Assembly: GCA_029260335.1 (NCBI GenBank)
Contig: JAJDDL010000481.1
Span: forward strand, 1-6,462
DNA from: Phycisphaerales bacterium
GTDB taxonomy: Bacteria > Planctomycetota > Phycisphaerae > Phycisphaerales > UBA1924
Reading direction: 5' to 3'
Length of the DNA stretch: 6,462 nt
Under the pieces are notes generated by a model. The model saw nothing but the letters and a program-made list of their open reading frames with translations. It made no database searches and had not been told where the DNA came from. The position numbers and the translations under genes were made by a program. Position 1 is the stretch's first letter; each line of letters begins with the position of its first letter. Positions 1 through 5,297 of this stretch are shown in pieces.

Positions 1-312
1 CGTGGTCTTGCGTGCGACGGGCTTGCGAGCCGTGCTCTTACGAGCGACGGGCTTGCGTGCCGTGGTCTTGCGAGCGGTCGTGGTCTTGCGAGCCGGGCTC
101 TTGCGAGCGGTGGTCTTGCGTGCGGTCGTGGTCTTGCGTGCCGGGCTCTTGCGAGCGGTCGTGGTCTTGCGAGCCGGGCTCTTGCGGGTCTTGCTGGCGG
201 CCGTGGTCTTGCGGGCGGGCTTGCGGGTCGAGGTCGACTTGCGAGCCGGTGTTCGTTTGCTGCCGGCGCTGTGCGTCGACTTCCTTGTTGTCCTGCTTGT
301 CCTTGCGGGCAT
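1..312 (-). CDS. Histone H1-like Lys/Arg/Ala/Thr-rich DNA-binding protein (partial, C-terminus beyond the window)
   Basis: The reading frame starts at an ATG (312-310) and stays open for 104 codons to the left window edge, so the C-terminus is missing. From about residue 22 the protein is a near-continuous run of short basic units such as ARKTT, ARKTTT, ARKSP and ARKPV, with no acidic or aromatic residue and no hydrophobic core. This composition matches the C-terminal tails of eukaryotic histone H1 and bacterial H1-like proteins (chlamydial Hc1/Hc2 type), which are disordered, bind DNA by charge and help compact the nucleoid. An AGGAG Shine-Dalgarno lies 8 nt before the ATG, which fixes the start. 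The first 20 residues are Ser/Thr/Arg-rich with no recognisable folded domain. The DNA contains in-frame direct repeats. The opposite-strand frames here are by-products of the repeat. Family assignment rests on composition only; the nucleoid role is inferred. Confidence 0.8.
   Translation of the reverse strand, partial: MPARTSRTTRKSTHSAGSKRTPARKSTSTRKPARKTTAASKTRKSPARKTTTARKSPARKTTTARKTTARKSPARKTTTARKTTARKPVARKSTARKPVARKTT
67..186. repeat. In-frame direct repeats coding for basic ARK units
   Basis: A 40-bp segment at 66-105 recurs without mismatch at 147-186, an offset of 81 bp or exactly 27 codons. The intervening and flanking DNA is built from shorter variants of the same CTTGCGNGC words. 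All copies lie in the coding frame of the histone-like gene and encode ARK-type units, so gain or loss by slippage would keep the frame. Confidence 0.85.
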
Positions 313-320
313 GAGATCTA

Positions 321-325
321 CTCCT
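321..325 (-). promoter_or_regulatory. Shine-Dalgarno of the histone-like gene
   Basis: On the minus strand the sequence reads AGGAG followed by 8 nt and then ATG. It supports the start at 312 rather than any longer reading frame through this region. Confidence 0.7.
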
Positions 326-366
326 CGTGAGGTCCGGCGAGGCTCTCCCGCCGATTCGTCCATGAA

Positions 367-419
367 TGCCCAGTGTGGGCAAAGTCCGCTCCCATCGCAT
401 GATGGGCAATGACACGGAC
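367..419. other. Two adjacent hairpins in the divergent intergenic region
   Basis: The 226-bp region between the histone-like gene and the DAHP synthase gene holds two perfect stems. The first is TGCCCA (367-372) with TGGGCA (376-381), loop GTG. The second is CCCATC (391-396) with GATGGG (401-406), loop GCAT, nested inside GTCCG (384-388) pairing with CGGAC (415-419). TGGGCAA occurs in both (376-382 and 403-409). They could be 5'-UTR structures of either divergent gene or operator dyads; the sequence does not tell which. I see no convincing sigma-70 promoter for either gene here. Confidence 0.45.
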
Positions 420-538
420 GTTGCCGCCAATCGGTCCCAACTCCTCTGAAGATGAGCATTTCGTCCAAAAAACTCTGGAACGCGCGAAAGTTGCACGTAA
501 GAACGAGGAATGTCGCGCGCAGAGCCCCACAAGGCCGA

Positions 539-1924
539 ATGATGCATGAACCCATGATCAAGTCCAAACCAGCGTGGTCGCCCGATTCCTGGAGGGCTCT
601 CGAGCCCTGCCATCAGTTCGCCTATCCAGATCCCAAAGCCCTGGAGGCAGCCTCCGAACGGCTGGCCTCGTTGCCTCCCCTGGTCACCTCCTGGGAGATC
701 GAGGCTCTGAAGGCCCAGCTCGCCGAGGCCCAGGAGGGCAAGCGATTCGTGCTCCAGGGCGGCGATTGTGCCGAGTCGCTCGACGCGTGCACGCCCGACG
801 AGGTCACCACGCGCCTCAAGATCCTCTTGCAGATGAGCCTCGTGCTCGTGCAGGGCACCAAGAAGCCCGTGGTCCGGATGGGCCGGTTCGCGGGCCAGTA
901 CGCCAAGCCCAGATCCAGCCCGACCGAGACCCGTGAGGTCGACGGCAAGCAAGAAACCCACGAGAGCTACTTCGGCGATCTGGTCAATGGCCCGGCGTTC
1001 ACGGCTGAGGCCCGCGCCCCCGATCCCGATCGCATGCTCCGCGGCTACCACCACGCGGCCATGACACTCAACTTCGTCCGCTCACTGTGTGAAGCGGGCT
1101 TTGCCGATCTGCACCATCCCGAGTATTGGGATCTGCGGTTCTTTTCCAACGCGGCCCTGAGCCCCGAGAAGCGCGAGCGATTCGAGAACGCCAGCCGCGA
1201 GCTGGCATCGGCGCTGCGTTTCATGGAGGCATTGGGCGAGAAGAGCGTGGACGATCTCTCGCGCGTGCGGTTCTTCACCGGGCACGAGGGGCTCAATCTC
1301 TACTATGAGAGTGCGCAGACGCGCCAGGTGCCAAGGCGAAACGACTACTACAACCTCACGACGCACATGCCCTGGATTGGGGAGCGGACCCGTGCGCTCG
1401 ACAGCGCACATGTCGAATACTTCAGGGGCATCGCCAATCCCATCGGCGTCAAGGTCGGGCCCAAGGCCGACCCCGTCGAGTTGCTGGATCTCATCGATGT
1501 GCTCAATCCGCACGGCGAGCCGGGCAAGATGGTGATCATCACGAGGCTTGGCGCCGAGCACGTGGGCAAGGTGTTGCCGCGCTTGGTACGAGTTGTCAGC
1601 AGTGCTCACAAGCCGGTGCTGTGGGTTTGTGACCCCATGCACGCCAACGGCATAACCACGCCCCAGGGCGTCAAGACACGCTCGTTCGATGACATCCTCT
1701 CCGAGCTCGAAGAGACCTGCGATATCCACGCCAGCGAAGGCCACCCGCTCGGCGGCGTGCACTTCGAGCTCACCGGGCACGACGTGACCGAGTGCGTGGG
1801 CGGAGCAGGCGGCTTGCGAGCCGAGGATCTGCACCAGAACTACACCAGCCACTGCGATCCCCGGCTGAACTATGAACAGAGCCTGGAAATCGCTTTCTTG
1901 CTTGCTCGCAAGTTAGGTGGCTGA
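539..1924 (+). CDS. 3-deoxy-7-phosphoheptulonate (DAHP) synthase, class II
   Basis: This enzyme condenses phosphoenolpyruvate with erythrose 4-phosphate to DAHP, the first step of the shikimate pathway, in the cytoplasm. The 461-residue product is a complete class II (plant/actinobacterial AroG-type) protein. Visible signatures include WSPDSWR near the N-terminus (about residues 13-19), LQGGDCAES (72-80), VRMGRFAGQYAKPRS (112-126), TTHMPWIGERTR (274-285), NPIGVKVGP (300-308), WVCDPMH (362-368), GGVHFELTGHDVTE (405-418) and YTSHCDPRLN (435-444). By family knowledge the metal ligands are Cys77, His368, Glu410 and Asp440, all present. The open frame extends upstream to an ATG at 452, but those 29 codons lack family similarity and a Shine-Dalgarno. 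ATG 539 (or the adjacent ATG 542, with AAGG 7 nt before it) gives the usual family length, about 460 residues. It is monocistronic as seen, divergent from the histone-like gene. Confidence 0.96.
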   Translation: MMHEPMIKSKPAWSPDSWRALEPCHQFAYPDPKALEAASERLASLPPLVTSWEIEALKAQLAEAQEGKRFVLQGGDCAESLDACTPDEVTTRLKILLQMSLVLVQGTKKPVVRMGRFAGQYAKPRSSPTETREVDGKQETHESYFGDLVNGPAFTAEARAPDPDRMLRGYHHAAMTLNFVRSLCEAGFADLHHPEYWDLRFFSNAALSPEKRERFENASRELASALRFMEALGEKSVDDLSRVRFFTGHEGLNLYYESAQTRQVPRRNDYYNLTTHMPWIGERTRALDSAHVEYFRGIANPIGVKVGPKADPVELLDLIDVLNPHGEPGKMVIITRLGAEHVGKVLPRLVRVVSSAHKPVLWVCDPMHANGITTPQGVKTRSFDDILSELEETCDIHASEGHPLGGVHFELTGHDVTECVGGAGGLRAEDLHQNYTSHCDPRLNYEQSLEIAFLLARKLGG

Positions 1925-1933
1925 CCGCCCTTT

Positions 1934-1952
1934 GAGCCTCGAAGCCCGGCTC
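1934..1952 (+). other. Small hairpin just after the DAHP synthase stop
   Basis: GAGCC (1934-1938) can pair with GGCTC (1948-1952) around a 9-nt loop, starting 9 nt after the stop codon. There is no T tract, so it is a weak terminator candidate at best. Its left part GAGCCTCGAAG is found again exactly at 2603-2613 in the next intergenic region, which suggests a related repeated element at gene 3' ends. Confidence 0.3.
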
Positions 1953-1981
1953 TTGACATTCAATGGCCAAGAAACTCTGAA
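1953..1981 (+). promoter_or_regulatory. Possible sigma-70 promoter for the PilZ gene
   Basis: A perfect TTGACA -35 box (1953-1958) is followed after 17 nt by TCTGAA (1976-1981), which matches only three of six -10 positions. It lies between the DAHP synthase stop and the PilZ gene and would give a leader of roughly 75 nt. The -35 is good, the -10 poor, so this is tentative. Confidence 0.25.
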
Positions 1982-2064
1982 ATGGTGGTGAAGTCGCGAT
2001 AGGCGTATTCCGATGGCGCTGCTCAGCGTCGGCCGCAAGGTCGAAAGCCACTGAGGGCACAGAC

Positions 2065-2409
2065 ATGGCCATCGCCGAGTTGTTGGACTTTGGTTTACAG
2101 CGCGACACATGGACTCGCGAGACTGGCTACGACCGAAGGCGGTCCGAGCGTGAGCCCACGTGTGAGCGTGCGATGCTGGCCTCGACCAGTGTCGATGGCT
2201 TCCAGCGTTTGGTGGGCGTGGAACTGCTCGATATCAGCGCTGAGGGCTACGGCCTATTCAGCACCGAGCTCATCCCCACGGGCGAGCCGTGCACGGTCTT
2301 TCGCGATGAGCTGCACCTGGGCCGGACCGCGGGTGTCGTAACACGCGTTGCGGAAACCGACGGCGGGTACATCCTCGGCGTCAGCACGTGCGAAGCGCTC
2401 GCGGCGTAA
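2065..2409 (+). CDS. PilZ-domain protein (candidate c-di-GMP receptor)
   Basis: The 114-residue product is a single small domain. It carries the two PilZ signature motifs in the right order and spacing: RxxxR at residues 25-29 (within DRRRSER) and DxSxxG at 56-61 (DISAEG), followed by a beta-rich stretch with a hydrophobic/glycine pattern ending in GGYILGV (about 100-106). In the PilZ family these motifs bind cyclic di-GMP, so the protein is probably a soluble receptor that passes the second-messenger signal to a partner. No membrane segment, signal peptide or output domain is present. GAGGG (2053-2057) sits 7 nt before ATG 2065 and supports the start. It follows the DAHP synthase gene by 140 bp and has its own terminator candidate, so it is likely transcribed alone. 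Its partner and pathway cannot be inferred from the neighbours. Confidence 0.8.
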   Translation: MAIAELLDFGLQRDTWTRETGYDRRRSEREPTCERAMLASTSVDGFQRLVGVELLDISAEGYGLFSTELIPTGEPCTVFRDELHLGRTAGVVTRVAETDGGYILGVSTCEALAA

Positions 2410-2437
2410 GTCGCACGCTCCGTCCCGCAGTTCCAAC

Positions 2438-2458
2438 ACGAGCCCGAAGCGCAAGCGA
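2438..2458 (+). repeat. 21-bp intergenic repeat, copy 1 (plus orientation)
   Basis: This 21-bp segment, containing GAGCCCGAAGCGCAAGCG, is repeated exactly in reverse orientation at 2618-2638. It starts 28 nt after the PilZ stop and its last bases form the base of the terminator stem at 2455-2495. From memory, close variants of this sequence are scattered in many planctomycete genomes; I cannot check that here. Confidence 0.8.
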
Positions 2459-2502
2459 GGTCCCTCGGATGCTAAAGAGCACCCCGAGTTCTCGCGTTTT
2501 TT
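2455..2502 (+). terminator. Rho-independent terminator candidate after the PilZ gene
   Basis: A three-part stem can form: GCGAG (2455-2459) with CTCGC (2491-2495), CTCGG (2464-2468) with CCGAG (2484-2488), and TGCT (2470-2473) with AGCA (2478-2481) around an AAAG loop. That makes 14 pairs interrupted by small internal loops. A run of six T (2497-2502) starts one base after the stem. Orientation and position, 45 nt after the PilZ stop, fit termination of plus-strand transcription. Confidence 0.6.
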
Positions 2503-2602
2503 ATTGCGCTTGCATGCACGCCCTTGCGCCTTAGTCTCAATGCTCTGAAACTCTTCGCGATTTGGTCCGAATACGATTAGCCGTAGAGTCGCGAGCGTAT
2601 CG

Positions 2603-2636
2603 GAGCCTCGAAGAACATCGCTTGCGCTTCGGGCTC
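2603..2636 (-). other. Hairpin containing repeat copy 2, downstream of the epimerase gene
   Basis: Read on the minus strand, GAGCC-CGAAG (2636-2627) pairs with CTTCG-GGCTC (2613-2603), with one bulged A and a 13-nt loop, a 10-bp stem. It begins 14 nt after the epimerase stop codon. No T tract follows, so it would be an mRNA 3'-end stabiliser or weak terminator rather than a classic intrinsic terminator. Confidence 0.45.
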
Positions 2637-2638
2637 GT
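2618..2638 (-). repeat. 21-bp intergenic repeat, copy 2 (minus orientation)
   Basis: This is the exact reverse complement of 2438-2458. The flanking bases differ at both ends, so 21 bp is the full extent of identity. It begins 12 nt after the epimerase stop, in the same orientation relative to that gene as copy 1 is to the PilZ gene. Confidence 0.8.
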
Positions 2639-2650
2639 AGTAGTGCATCG

Positions 2651-3835
2651 CTAATAAACGCAACGCTTGCGCGTGAACCCCGGCGCTCCGGGGTCGAGCT
2701 TCGAGAGCAAGGATGCGATGCGAGGTCCGGCTTGTCCATCGCCGTAGGGGCTTGTGATCGCGCTGCGGTCTAAGCTGCACGCCCGCTGAATCGTCGCCCG
2801 GATTTCCTCGACCGCCTCGTTCGGCGCGTGCACGACGTTGCCCGTGGTTTCGCGCCCGCCCTGGCGCGGCCCGATATCCGCCGCCGGGACCTGCAGCGCC
2901 GACGCCTCGATCAACGCCGCCGAGCTGTTGCCAATCAGCGCTCCGCCCGAGTCACTCAACCGCTTGAGAAGCCCAACGAACTGTCCGCGAGGCAGGTGCA
3001 ATCGATGGGGCCCACCCCAGGTCTCGATCGCCCGCACGATCCCGGCTCTACCCGGATCGAAGTTGGGCATGAGCGCCAGCGTTCGCCGGCCCTCGCACGC
3101 CGCGAGCACGCCAGTCATGATCGCTTCTTCCGCCTCGTTGGTTCGCCCGACCGGGTGCATCAGGACGACAAGCTCTGGTGAGCCAAGGTCTTCAAAGCCG
3201 TCATCATCCAGGGGGTCGATCGAAGCCAAGCCGTCAATCGCGGGCGATCCCACGACGTGGACCATCTCCGGTCGCTCACCCATGCGCAGGATGCGTTCGC
3301 CCGATTGCTCGCTTGCCGCAAGGTGCAGGTGCGCGAGCTTGGTGATCGCATGCCGCATTGCCTCGTCTGCGACGCCCTCGGCTCTATCGCCTCCGTGAAT
3401 GTGGGCGAGCGCAAACCCGCCGACACTCGCTGCGGTCGCGCCGGCCATCGCCTCGATCCGATCACCCAAGACCACGACCCAGTCCGGCTGGTGGAACTCC
3501 AGGACGCGCCCGAAGCGCTGCACGCCCTTGCCGAGCGCTTCGACATCGGCGCTGCGCCCTGTACGCCCGGCGACCTGCATCGGCACGCGATCGATCACCT
3601 CGAAGCGGGCGGCGACCTCTCGATAGGTCAATGTCGGGCCGACCAGGTGCGACCCCGCGGTGATCACCAGCGGTTCAAGCGCGGGGCTCTGCAAGCACGC
3701 GGCGATCACAGGTTCCAGGAGCCCAAACTCGGCACGCGAGCCGGTGATGATCCCGACCTTGCGCGGCCGCTCGGGCTGGTCGGCAAACTCACCGGGTCTG
3801 GTCGAAGGCTCACCCGCCCAGCCATCGCCGATCAT
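2651..3835 (-). CDS. UDP-N-acetylglucosamine 2-epimerase (hydrolysing), NeuC type
   Basis: The family hydrolyses UDP-GlcNAc or a related UDP-sugar with epimerisation at C2 to give free ManNAc or a di-N-acetyl analogue, a committed step to sialic, legionaminic or similar nonulosonic acids. The 394-residue product has the GT-B-like epimerase signatures in order: TGSRAEFGLL (31-40), GDRIE (124-128), HIHGGD (145-150), DEAMRHAITKLAHLH (157-171), MGE (185-187), GNSSAALIEA (302-311) and RQGGRE (324-329). The N-terminus has about 25 residues more than typical NeuC proteins before KVGIITG; ATG 3835 is the only ATG or GTG start upstream of that motif in frame, with a weak AGGA about 10 nt before it. 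The last 14 residues (after SLLSKL) run past the usual family end. It is 71 bp downstream of the dehydrogenase gene. No neuB or neuA partner is visible, so the end product is unknown. Confidence 0.88.
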   Translation of the reverse strand: MIGDGWAGEPSTRPGEFADQPERPRKVGIITGSRAEFGLLEPVIAACLQSPALEPLVITAGSHLVGPTLTYREVAARFEVIDRVPMQVAGRTGRSADVEALGKGVQRFGRVLEFHQPDWVVVLGDRIEAMAGATAASVGGFALAHIHGGDRAEGVADEAMRHAITKLAHLHLAASEQSGERILRMGERPEMVHVVGSPAIDGLASIDPLDDDGFEDLGSPELVVLMHPVGRTNEAEEAIMTGVLAACEGRRTLALMPNFDPGRAGIVRAIETWGGPHRLHLPRGQFVGLLKRLSDSGGALIGNSSAALIEASALQVPAADIGPRQGGRETTGNVVHAPNEAVEEIRATIQRACSLDRSAITSPYGDGQAGPRIASLLSKLDPGAPGFTRKRCVY

Positions 3836-3906
3836 GGTGTGCCGTCCTGGGTCGCGAGATGGATCAAGCAGTTCTCCAAGAGACGATTATCCGCGCGCCA
3901 CGATCG

Positions 3907-4842
3907 TCAGGCTTTCAGTGCTTCTACCACGTCCTTGACCACCCAGCTCATCGCGAGCTTGGCGCTGCGCGTTCCGGCGGCGATGTGGGGCGTGAGGACC
4001 GCATTCACCAGCCCGACCAAGGGCGAATCCTCGGGGATCGGCTCGGGATCATGCACATCCAGCACGGCACGGGCGGTGCCGTGGGATCGCAAGAACGCGG
4101 CGAGTGAGGCTGGATCGATCACAAAGCCCCGGCTGGTGTTCACGATGAGCACGCCTGGCTTGGCGTGGGCCAACTCACCGGCCGCGAGCATGCCGCGATT
4201 CTCCGCACGCCCGTCGACGTGGATGGTCAGGATATCGCTCGCTTCAAGGAGCTCTTCGCGGCTCACTGGGCTGGCACCCCACCGATCCGGTTCTTCGACT
4301 TCTCGGAGGTCGTGGTAGATGACTCGGAGTCCCAGCGCAGTCGCGGCTCGCGCCACACGCGATCCGATCCGTCCCAGGCCCCAGATGCCAAGCGTGAGGT
4401 CGGCAAGATCATGCGAGACCTGGGCCCGCTCGCGATCGGCCTTCCAGGCTTCCAACGAGAGTCCTGCGGAGGCCGCGGGTCTGGGCCTTGCATAATCGAG
4501 CACGACGCACATCACATACTCGACAACGCTCTGGGTGTTTGCGTCCGGTGTGTGGACGACGCGCACGCCGCGTTTGGCGCAAGCCTCAAGATCTACGTTG
4601 TCTAAGCCGACGCCGGCTCTGGCAACGACGCGCAGCGCAGGTGCTTGTGCAAGCAATGACTCGTCGACTTGGGTGTAGGTGCGGACAACCAAGGCCTCGC
4701 ACTTGGCGAGCGTTTCTTGGAATGTGGGAGAGCCTTGATCCGCGCGGACCACGTCACATCGTTCCGAGAGCCACGCGAGCGGCTCGGGCTCGATCTGCTC
4801 GGCGATCAGAACCAGGAAATTAGTCGTCGTCGTCCTCGCCAT
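3907..4842 (-). CDS. D-2-hydroxyacid dehydrogenase, phosphoglycerate dehydrogenase-like
   Basis: A 311-residue NAD-dependent dehydrogenase of the D-isomer-specific family. The nucleotide-binding motif is GLGRIG (155-160) and Asp178 at the end of the second strand (VIYHD) favours NAD over NADP. The catalytic triad by family alignment is Arg238 (in NTSRG), Glu267 (in HDPEP) and His286 (in LTPHIAAGT), all present. RAGVGLDNVDL (75-85) resembles the substrate loop of 3-phosphoglycerate dehydrogenase, which makes 3-phosphohydroxypyruvate for serine synthesis. There is no C-terminal ACT domain, so it would be the short form, and another 2-hydroxyacid substrate is possible. ATG 4842 lies inside clpS: the genes overlap by 23 nt, with no clear Shine-Dalgarno, suggesting translational coupling. 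It probably belongs to one transcript with clpS and perhaps the epimerase gene. Confidence 0.88.
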   Translation of the reverse strand: MARTTTTNFLVLIAEQIEPEPLAWLSERCDVVRADQGSPTFQETLAKCEALVVRTYTQVDESLLAQAPALRVVARAGVGLDNVDLEACAKRGVRVVHTPDANTQSVVEYVMCVVLDYARPRPAASAGLSLEAWKADRERAQVSHDLADLTLGIWGLGRIGSRVARAATALGLRVIYHDLREVEEPDRWGASPVSREELLEASDILTIHVDGRAENRGMLAAGELAHAKPGVLIVNTSRGFVIDPASLAAFLRSHGTARAVLDVHDPEPIPEDSPLVGLVNAVLTPHIAAGTRSAKLAMSWVVKDVVEALKA

Positions 4843-5158
4843 CGTGCTCAGCGGGTTCGATGATCGCGCTCATGGCGCCGACGCAGCCGGCGATCAGCTC
4901 ATCGCGACCGTACGCGTGGACCTGCTCCTGCTTGAGCTCGGCGAGTTCCTTGTGGGTGGTCTTGCAAACCACTCTGCCGTCGGCATCGACCGTCTTGGCG
5001 AGCTGGTAGGCCTTTTCGAGCGGGTGGCCGAACAACTGCTGCATCATCCGGATCACGTAGTCGTAGGTATGCTCATCGTCGTCGAGCAGCACGACATTCC
5101 ACGGCAGCGGCCGTTTGGTCTGGTGCTCGGTCTGAACCTCTGTTTGCGTTCCTGGCAT
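4820..5158 (-). CDS. clpS: ATP-dependent Clp protease adaptor ClpS
   Basis: ClpS delivers N-degron proteins to the ClpAP (or ClpCP) protease by docking on the ClpA/ClpC N-domain. The 112-residue product (from ATG 5158) has a flexible Thr/Gln/Glu-rich N-terminal tail (about 1-18), then the ClpS core from PWNVVLLDDD to AIIEPAE. Alignment by eye with E. coli ClpS shows changes in the residues that hold the substrate amino group: Asn34 is Asp26 and His66 is Asp58, while the two Asp after Asn34 are kept (27, 28). The gatekeeper Met40 is Tyr32. The Clp-contacting region ELAELKQEQVHAYGRD is recognisable. The protein ends in an acidic GEDDDD tail. A GTG directly before the ATG (5161) is an alternative start. 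No Shine-Dalgarno is seen and a promoter candidate sits just upstream, so the mRNA may be leaderless. Confidence 0.92.
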   Translation of the reverse strand: MPGTQTEVQTEHQTKRPLPWNVVLLDDDEHTYDYVIRMMQQLFGHPLEKAYQLAKTVDADGRVVCKTTHKELAELKQEQVHAYGRDELIAGCVGAMSAIIEPAEHDGEDDDD

Positions 5159-5164
5159 CACACT

Positions 5165-5193
5165 ATCTTACTATTCCATGGCCGAAAAGTCAG
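5165..5193 (-). promoter_or_regulatory. Candidate clpS promoter (possibly leaderless)
   Basis: On the minus strand CTGACT (5193-5188) is followed after exactly 17 nt by TAAGAT (5170-5165), five and four matches to the sigma-70 consensus boxes. Only six nt separate the -10 box from the ATG at 5158, which places the expected transcription start at or within a base or two of the start codon. Confidence 0.4.
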
Positions 5194-5297
5194 CAGCGCC
5201 AGCTAATCACCATCAAACAGCGGATGTTTTGAGGACATATTCGGACGCTGGGCGGGTTTGGGTGCACACGAACACATGTCTGAGCCCGGCGATCCGC

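Noticed and set aside
1..250. CRISPR-like or other non-coding tandem repeat array.
   Set aside because: The repeats are irregular, have no unique spacers and keep a reading frame with a good start and Shine-Dalgarno.
362..412. A 16-codon upstream frame before the DAHP synthase gene as a possible attenuation leader peptide.
   Set aside because: It has no Phe, Tyr or Trp codons, no Shine-Dalgarno, and is simply the end of an antisense frame; the hairpins explain its sequence.
452..538. Longer DAHP synthase start at ATG 452.
   Set aside because: The extra 29 residues do not resemble the family, no usable Shine-Dalgarno precedes 452, and the 461-residue form has the usual length.
38..1054. A 338-codon minus-strand frame running from inside the DAHP synthase gene through the histone-like gene.
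   Set aside because: It is antisense to a clear class II DAHP synthase and its end is a wrong-frame reading of the basic repeat (QDHDRSQE-type words). No family similarity or Shine-Dalgarno.
2438..2638. A MITE with 21-bp terminal inverted repeats.
   Set aside because: No target-site duplication flanks the pair, and the interior holds a terminator for the PilZ gene. Paired REP-like elements fit better.
3257..4318. A 353-codon plus-strand frame.
   Set aside because: It runs antisense across the epimerase and dehydrogenase genes, both of which carry full catalytic motifs; long antisense frames are common in GC-rich DNA.
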